A stretch of DNA of 64,000 nucleotides from Micromonospora sp. WMMD882 (GTDB taxonomy: Bacteria; Actinomycetota; Actinomycetes; Mycobacteriales; Micromonosporaceae). The notes under the pieces were generated by a model. The model had not been told where the DNA came from, did not search any database, and saw nothing but the letters and a program-made list of their open reading frames with translations. The stretch is taken from contig NZ_CP114903.1 in NCBI RefSeq assembly GCF_027497255.1, positions 3,410,001 through 3,474,000 of the forward strand. Direction: 5' to 3'. Of this stretch, positions 60,179 to 64,000 are shown piece after piece (within the stretch, counting starts at the first letter, position 1; every line of letters starts with the position of its first letter). The position numbers and the translations under genes are program-made.

Positions 60179-61064
60179 CCTCGTCGAGCGGGGTGCAGGT
60201 GAGGCCGAGGGTTTCGGTGACGGCGGTCGAGTCCAGCACGAACGGCCGGTAGAACTGGTAGGCGATCCGCCGGATCTCCCGGAGCTCACGGCTGACCGCG
60301 CCGCCGAGGGTGAGCGCCGCCCGGGGCAGGGCGGTGACCCGGGGCGGCCGGGCGCCGGCGCGGGCCGCCGCGAGGGCGGCGAGACCGCGTACGGAGACCG
60401 GCGGCGGGGTCGGCGCGTGCCAGACCCGCCCCCAGGCCCGTTCGTCGTCGGCCACGGTGACCAGGGTCCGGGCCAGGTCGCCGACGTACGTCCAACTGTG
60501 CGGGGCGTCGGCGTCGGCCGGCACGACGACGCGGCGACCGGTGGCGGCCCGGGGCAGGATGAGGTTGTTGGCGACGGAGTACGCGCCCGGCCCGACGAAG
60601 TCGGAGGCGCGTACCTCGGTGGCCCGGACCCGCCCGGCCCGGTGCGCGGCGGACATCTCGGCCCACATCCGCGCCCGCACCGCGCCCTTGACGGTGTTCG
60701 GCCGTTCCGGCGTGTGCTCGGTCATCGGGCCGTCGACCGGGCCGTACCCGTAGAGGTTGCCGGCGGTGACCAGCACCGCGTCGGCCCGGCCGGCGGCGGC
60801 CAGCAGCGCCGCCGCCATCGGGGGCCAGTCGGTCGCCCACCGGTGGTAGGCCGGGTTGAGGCAGTTGTAGAGGGCGACGGCGCCGGTGGCGAGCGCGGTC
60901 AGCCGGTCGGCGTCGGTGGCGTCGGCCGAGATCCGCTCGACGGCCGGGTGCTCGGGTCCGCGTCCCCGGCGGCTGACCAGCTTCACCCGGTCTCCCCGGT
61001 CGGCGAGGAGCCGGGCGGTGGTGACGCCGACCGGTCCGGCGCCGACGATCACGTGAGTGGACAT
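60135..61064 (-). CDS. NAD-dependent epimerase/dehydratase-like protein
   Basis: 309 residues, short-chain dehydrogenase fold. The nucleotide-binding motif is IVGAGPVGVTTARLL, and NLYGYGPVDGPMTE occupies the place of the SDR active site. The usual YxxxK is not intact: the alignable segment has KGAVRARMWAEM instead. That makes it an atypical or non-redox member. Divergent from a TetR gene, with shared operators between them, so probably its target. Confidence 0.8.
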   Translation of the reverse strand: MSTHVIVGAGPVGVTTARLLADRGDRVKLVSRRGRGPEHPAVERISADATDADRLTALATGAVALYNCLNPAYHRWATDWPPMAAALLAAAGRADAVLVTAGNLYGYGPVDGPMTEHTPERPNTVKGAVRARMWAEMSAAHRAGRVRATEVRASDFVGPGAYSVANNLILPRAATGRRVVVPADADAPHSWTYVGDLARTLVTVADDERAWGRVWHAPTPPPVSVRGLAALAAARAGARPPRVTALPRAALTLGGAVSRELREIRRIAYQFYRPFVLDSTAVTETLGLTCTPLDEAIDATVAALPAPAA

Positions 61065-61079
61065 CAGGGGCCACCTTTC

Positions 61080-61163
61080 AGAGCAGTGATGCGTTTAGAG
61101 AGCGGCGCTCTCGACACCACAAGCATGACCACGGGCGACACTTCCCGTCAAGAGCAGTGCTCT
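61080..61163. promoter_or_regulatory. TetR operator sites
   Basis: Two 13-bp palindromes, AGAGCGGCGCTCT (61099-61111) and AGAGCAGTGCTCT (61151-61163), differ at two central positions. A half site AGAGCAGTG lies at 61080-61088, just upstream of the epimerase start. Site 1 lies where the epimerase promoter should be (TTGTGG about 15 bases upstream of it and TAAACG just downstream on the minus strand). Consensus AGAGCRGYGCTCT. Confidence 0.65.
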
Positions 61164-61168
61164 CCATT

Positions 61169-61196
61169 TTGATGGCTGCTCTCGGTGTGGCAGAGT
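61169..61196 (+). promoter_or_regulatory. Promoter of the TetR gene
   Basis: TTGATG (61169-61174), a 16-bp spacer, CAGAGT (61191-61196), then 7 bases to GTG 61204; predicted leaderless. A TGCTCT half site lies in the spacer. Confidence 0.5.
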
Positions 61197-61203
61197 GGGA
61201 GAC

Positions 61204-61890
61204 GTGTCCGCACCCTCGATCCGCGCCCGGGTCCGCGCCGAGATGCTCGACGAGATCAAAGCCGTCGCCCGCCGGCACCTCGCCACCGACGGCGCGAACC
61301 TCTCCCTCCGGGCGGTGGCCCGGGAGATGGGCCTGGTCTCCTCGGCCCTCTACCGCTACTTCCCCAGCCGGGACGACCTGCTCACCACGCTGATCATCGA
61401 GGCGTACGACGCCCTCGGCGCGGCGGTGGAGGCGGCCGACGCCGAACAGGACCGCGCAGAGTTGCGCCAACGCTGGATCGCCTGCTGCCGGGCCGCCCGC
61501 GCCTGGGCCCTGGCGCACCCCGCCGAGTACGCGCTGCTCTACGGCAGCCCGGTGCCCGGTTACGCCGCCCCGGCCGACACCGTGGGGCCGGCCCAGCGGC
61601 CACCGGTCGCCCTGATCGGCATCGTCCTCGACGGGGTCGCCGACGGCCTGATCACCGTGCCGACCGACGACGTGGCCGTGCCGGTGGCGACGGATCTCGC
61701 CGAGATCACCGCCATCCTGGGCGTGGACCTGCCGCCCGCCCTGACGGCCCGGGCCATGGCCGGGTGGACCCAGCTCTTCGGGCTGATCAGTTTCGAGCTG
61801 TTCGGCCGGATCGACAACGCCCTACCGCACCGGGACGCCTACTTCGCCCACCAGATCGGCCTGATGGCGGACCTGGTGGGCCTGCCCTGA
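61204..61890 (+). CDS. TetR-family transcriptional regulator
   Basis: 228 residues. TetR N-terminal helix-turn-helix (about 10-55): RAEMLDEIKAVARRHL, LSLRAVAREMGLVSSALYRYFPSRDDLL. The C-terminal half has WIACCRAARAWALAHPAEYALLYGSP and a WTQLFGLISFELFG dimer helix, the TetR_C_13-like type. GTG 61204 is placed by its promoter; GTG 61195 would start inside the -10 box. It presumably represses itself and the divergent epimerase. Confidence 0.9.
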   Translation: MSAPSIRARVRAEMLDEIKAVARRHLATDGANLSLRAVAREMGLVSSALYRYFPSRDDLLTTLIIEAYDALGAAVEAADAEQDRAELRQRWIACCRAARAWALAHPAEYALLYGSPVPGYAAPADTVGPAQRPPVALIGIVLDGVADGLITVPTDDVAVPVATDLAEITAILGVDLPPALTARAMAGWTQLFGLISFELFGRIDNALPHRDAYFAHQIGLMADLVGLP

Positions 61891-61928
61891 CCCGCCGCCG
61901 GTCAGGTGCCGGTCAGGGGCGCCGCCGG

Positions 61929-62897
61929 TCAGGTGCCGTCGGAGGAGTGGCCGGGGAACAGGTGCGCGGCCGGGTCGATCGCCACGGCGGCGTTGTTCAC
62001 CGCGGTGGCCGCCTCACCGAAGCCGGTGGCGATCAACCGGACCTTCCCCGGGTACTCGGTGATGTCCCCGGCGGCGAAGACCCGGGGCAGGTTGGTGGCC
62101 ATCGCGCTGTCCACCACGATGTGCCGTTTGTCGAGGGTCAGCCCCCACTCGGCCAGCGGGCCCAGGTCGGCGGTGAAGCCGAGCGCCGCGATCACCGCGT
62201 CCACCGGCACGGTCTCCGCCGCTCCGCCGCGTACCGCGATGTCGGCGCCTGTCACCACGGCGTCGCCGTGCAGCTTCGTCACCTCGGCGTTGACCACGAT
62301 CCGGACCGGCAGCTCACGGACCTTGGCCACGGTCGCGGCGTGCGCCCGGAACCGGTCCCGGCGGTGCACCAGCGTCACCGAGCTGGCCAGCGGGGCGAGC
62401 GCCGCCGCCCAGTCGAAGGCGGAGTCACCGCCCCCGACGATCAGCACGTCCCGGCCGATCAGCTCGGTCGGCTGCGGGACGAAGTAGGCGAGCCCCGCGC
62501 CGGCGAAGGCCGCCGCGGCGGGCAACGGACGCGGGGTGAAGCTGCCCAGCCCACCGGTGACCAGCACCGCGCCGCAGTGCAGCCGCTCGCCGTCGGCGAG
62601 GTGCAGCAGCGGCTTGCCGTCGACGTACTCCAGGCGTTCCGCGCGGACCCCGAGCAGGAAGTCGGGAGTGGCGGAGGCGGCCTGCTCGACGAGGTTCGCC
62701 ACCAGGTCCCGCCCCTTGATCGCGGGGAACCCGGCGACGTCGTGGATCAACTTCTCCGGGTACATCGCGGCGATCTGGCCGCCCGGCTCGGGCAGCGCGT
62801 CGACCACCGCCACCGAGAGCCCGCGGAAGCCGGCGTAGTAGGCGGCGAAGAGGCCGGTCGGACCGGCTCCGATAATGGCGACATCGACCTCGCGCAT
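61929..62897 (-). CDS. Ferredoxin/flavodoxin-NADP reductase (thioredoxin-reductase-like)
   Basis: 322 residues. FAD motif AIIGAGPTGLFAAYYAG and NADPH motif VLIVGGGDSAFDWAAALA. Where thioredoxin reductase has its redox CxxC, this protein has no cysteine pair, so it belongs to the YumC-type FNR branch. VFAAGDITEYPGKVRLIATGFG, split here as VFAAGDITEY and PGKVRLIATGFG, is the second FAD-binding segment. It supplies electrons from NADPH to ferredoxin. ATG 62897. Confidence 0.9.
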   Translation of the reverse strand: MREVDVAIIGAGPTGLFAAYYAGFRGLSVAVVDALPEPGGQIAAMYPEKLIHDVAGFPAIKGRDLVANLVEQAASATPDFLLGVRAERLEYVDGKPLLHLADGERLHCGAVLVTGGLGSFTPRPLPAAAAFAGAGLAYFVPQPTELIGRDVLIVGGGDSAFDWAAALAPLASSVTLVHRRDRFRAHAATVAKVRELPVRIVVNAEVTKLHGDAVVTGADIAVRGGAAETVPVDAVIAALGFTADLGPLAEWGLTLDKRHIVVDSAMATNLPRVFAAGDITEYPGKVRLIATGFGEAATAVNNAAVAIDPAAHLFPGHSSDGT

Positions 62898-62996
62898 CCG
62901 GGTACCGTCACTTTCCGCTCAAGGATCAACACACGCTGATTCCTGACGGTAGGGGTCCCGGCCGCGATCGGCAAGCACGTCCCACGACGATCCAGG

Positions 62997-63650
62997 TCAG
63001 GGCGTGGTGAGCGGGGAGTCCCAGTCCGGGTCGGGCTCGGTCCGGCGACGCCGGAAGAAGACCGCGGCCAGCACGCCCCCGAGCAGCCCGAACAGGTGCC
63101 CCTGCCAGGAGATCCGCTCGTCGGTGGGGAGGATGCCGACGAGCTGCCAGCCGTACAGGAGGCCGACCAGGAGCACCACCGCGAAGTTCCACCAGGTGCG
63201 TTCCACGATGCCCCGGGTGAGCAGCAGGCCGAGATAGCCGAAGATCACGCCACTGGCGCCGACCACCACCGAGTTGGCCGAGCCGGTGAACCAGACCCCC
63301 AGCCCGCTCACCAGGATGATCACCAGCGTGGACCAGAGGAACCGGCGGACCCCGGCCGCGAGCACGAACGTGCCGAGCAGGATCAGCGGGATGCTGTTGC
63401 TGTAGAGGTGGTCGAACCCGTGGTGCAGGAAGGGCGAGAAGAAGACGCCGTCCAGCCCCTCGATGCGCTTCGGGATGATGCCGGCGGCCGGGTCGAACCC
63501 GGCGCCCAGCCAGACGTCCAGCGCCTCGATCAGGAAGAGCACCGGCACCACGGCGCACATGGCGACGAAGGCCCGGCCCAGTGAGGCGTAGAACGCCTCG
63601 GTGCCGAACCGGTTCGGGTCACCGCCCACCCGGCCGCGGTCGTATGTCAC
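62997..63650 (-). CDS. Rhomboid-family intramembrane serine protease
   Basis: About 217 residues, six TM helices. The HHGFDHLYSN motif, the catalytic serine in GASGVIFGYLG and the catalytic histidine in WQGHLFGLLGG are intact. Rhomboids cleave TM segments of partner proteins. Start is uncertain: GTG 63650 gives a short cytosolic N-terminus; an ATG at 63755 would add 35 unlikely residues. Confidence 0.9.
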   Translation of the reverse strand: MTYDRGRVGGDPNRFGTEAFYASLGRAFVAMCAVVPVLFLIEALDVWLGAGFDPAAGIIPKRIEGLDGVFFSPFLHHGFDHLYSNSIPLILLGTFVLAAGVRRFLWSTLVIILVSGLGVWFTGSANSVVVGASGVIFGYLGLLLTRGIVERTWWNFAVVLLVGLLYGWQLVGILPTDERISWQGHLFGLLGGVLAAVFFRRRRTEPDPDWDSPLTTP

Positions 63651-63730
63651 CCACAAACAGCTATCAGCTCCGGGCGCGTACCGCCACCTGGCCGGGCCCG
63701 TCGCAGCGCCGCTGACCGCCCGGGAAACGA

Positions 63731-63768
63731 CGACGGGGGCGCCGTGGTGATCCACGACACCCCCGTCG
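63731..63768 (-). terminator. Terminator of the transglycosylase-like gene
   Basis: A 9-bp stem (63731-63739 with 63760-63768) with an inner GTGG/CCAC pairing, 15 bases after the stop codon on the minus strand. Confidence 0.7.
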
Positions 63769-63782
63769 GTCGACTCCGTCGG

Positions 63783-64000
63783 TCAGTACCAGCCGACGTC
63801 CTGCGAGTGCGCCCAGGCCTGGCACGGCGTGCCGTACCGGCCCTTGATGTAGCCGAGGCCCCACTCGATCTGGGTGGCCGGGTTGGTCTCCCAGTCGGAC
63901 CCCGCCGAGCCCATCTTGCTGCCCGGCAGCGCCTGCGGGATGCCGTACGCCCCGGAGGAGGAGTTGCGGGCCTTGTGGTTCCAGCCGCTCTCCTTCTTCC
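63783..64000 (-). CDS. Transglycosylase/lysozyme-like protein (5' end outside window)
   Basis: Only the C-terminal 71 or so residues are inside the window; the reading frame continues past the right edge. The visible sequence ESGWNHKARNSSSGAYGIPQ is the SLT/lysozyme-like catalytic segment with its glutamate, followed by NPATQIEWGLGYIKGRYGTP and the C-terminal DVGWY. Such proteins are usually secreted and cleave peptidoglycan. The stop TGA is at 63783-63785. Confidence 0.85.
   Translation of the reverse strand, partial: KKESGWNHKARNSSSGAYGIPQALPGSKMGSAGSDWETNPATQIEWGLGYIKGRYGTPCQAWAHSQDVGWY

Overview
The DNA is very GC-rich (third codon positions nearly all G or C), with many GTG starts, ATGA/GTGA stop-start overlaps and likely leaderless transcripts. 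Gene content (XRE-DUF397 pair, LppX/LprG-like and other lipoproteins, the conserved mfd-mazG-lipoprotein-eno-DivIC-DUF501-ppx order, ArgA of the Rv2747 type, GlpX) points to a filamentous actinomycete. The short palindromic intergenic repeats resemble those I know from Micromonospora and its relatives, so Micromonosporaceae is the best guess. The window looks chromosomal. No prophage, transposase, CRISPR array or secondary-metabolite cluster is visible.

Layout. 1-2.4 kb: HIT protein (cut by the left edge), a GNAT enzyme, and msrA, whose 3' end has been replaced. A 0.78-kb segment carrying a Phd/RelE-type toxin-antitoxin pair sits inside the msrA tail; it brings its own AT-richer msrA tail and hairpin, and leaves the old tail and old terminator stranded downstream. 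3-7.8 kb: three-gene osmolyte operon for N-acetylglutaminylglutamine amide (asnO, ngg, M42 peptidase). 7.8-9.6 kb: a structured leader with a tiny ORF, then rnz and a GNAT gene. 9.6-15.8 kb: cystathionine beta-synthase, a DUF1232 protein, a tandem SGNH-hydrolase pair whose second member has lost its nucleophile, a thiolase and a secreted ricin-type lectin. 16-21 kb: BI-1 family protein, tRNA-Leu, a large membrane protein and type II NADH dehydrogenase. 21-25.3 kb: five overlapping genes of a MoxR/DUF58/DUF4129 operon. 25.3-30.2 kb: family-5 UDG, dienelactone hydrolase, LppU-like protein, a PadR-HAAS pair and an XRE-DUF397 pair.

30.3-42.6 kb is the conserved housekeeping block, all on the minus strand except one lipoprotein: ppx, argA, DUF501, DivIC/FtsB-like, eno, DUF885, mazG, SurA-like lipoprotein and mfd. 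42.6-47.2 kb: repeat-rich spacers around a proline-rich membrane protein, then ppc. 47.3-52.8 kb: a GGGD-repeat membrane protein, rmuC and a very large secreted subtilase. 53-60 kb: lipoprotein, ispH, xseA-xseB, LprG-like lipoprotein, DUF4245, glpX and a DMT transporter. 60-64 kb: an epimerase divergent from a TetR regulator with matching operators between them, a ferredoxin-NADP reductase, a rhomboid protease and the 3' end of a transglycosylase-like gene.

Functional themes are redox and methionine repair (msrA, NDH-2, FNR), osmoprotection (NAGGN), DNA repair (UDG, Mfd, XseAB), central carbon metabolism (eno, ppc, glpX) and envelope/secreted proteins. The observation most worth follow-up is the tail-swapping toxin-antitoxin insertion in msrA.
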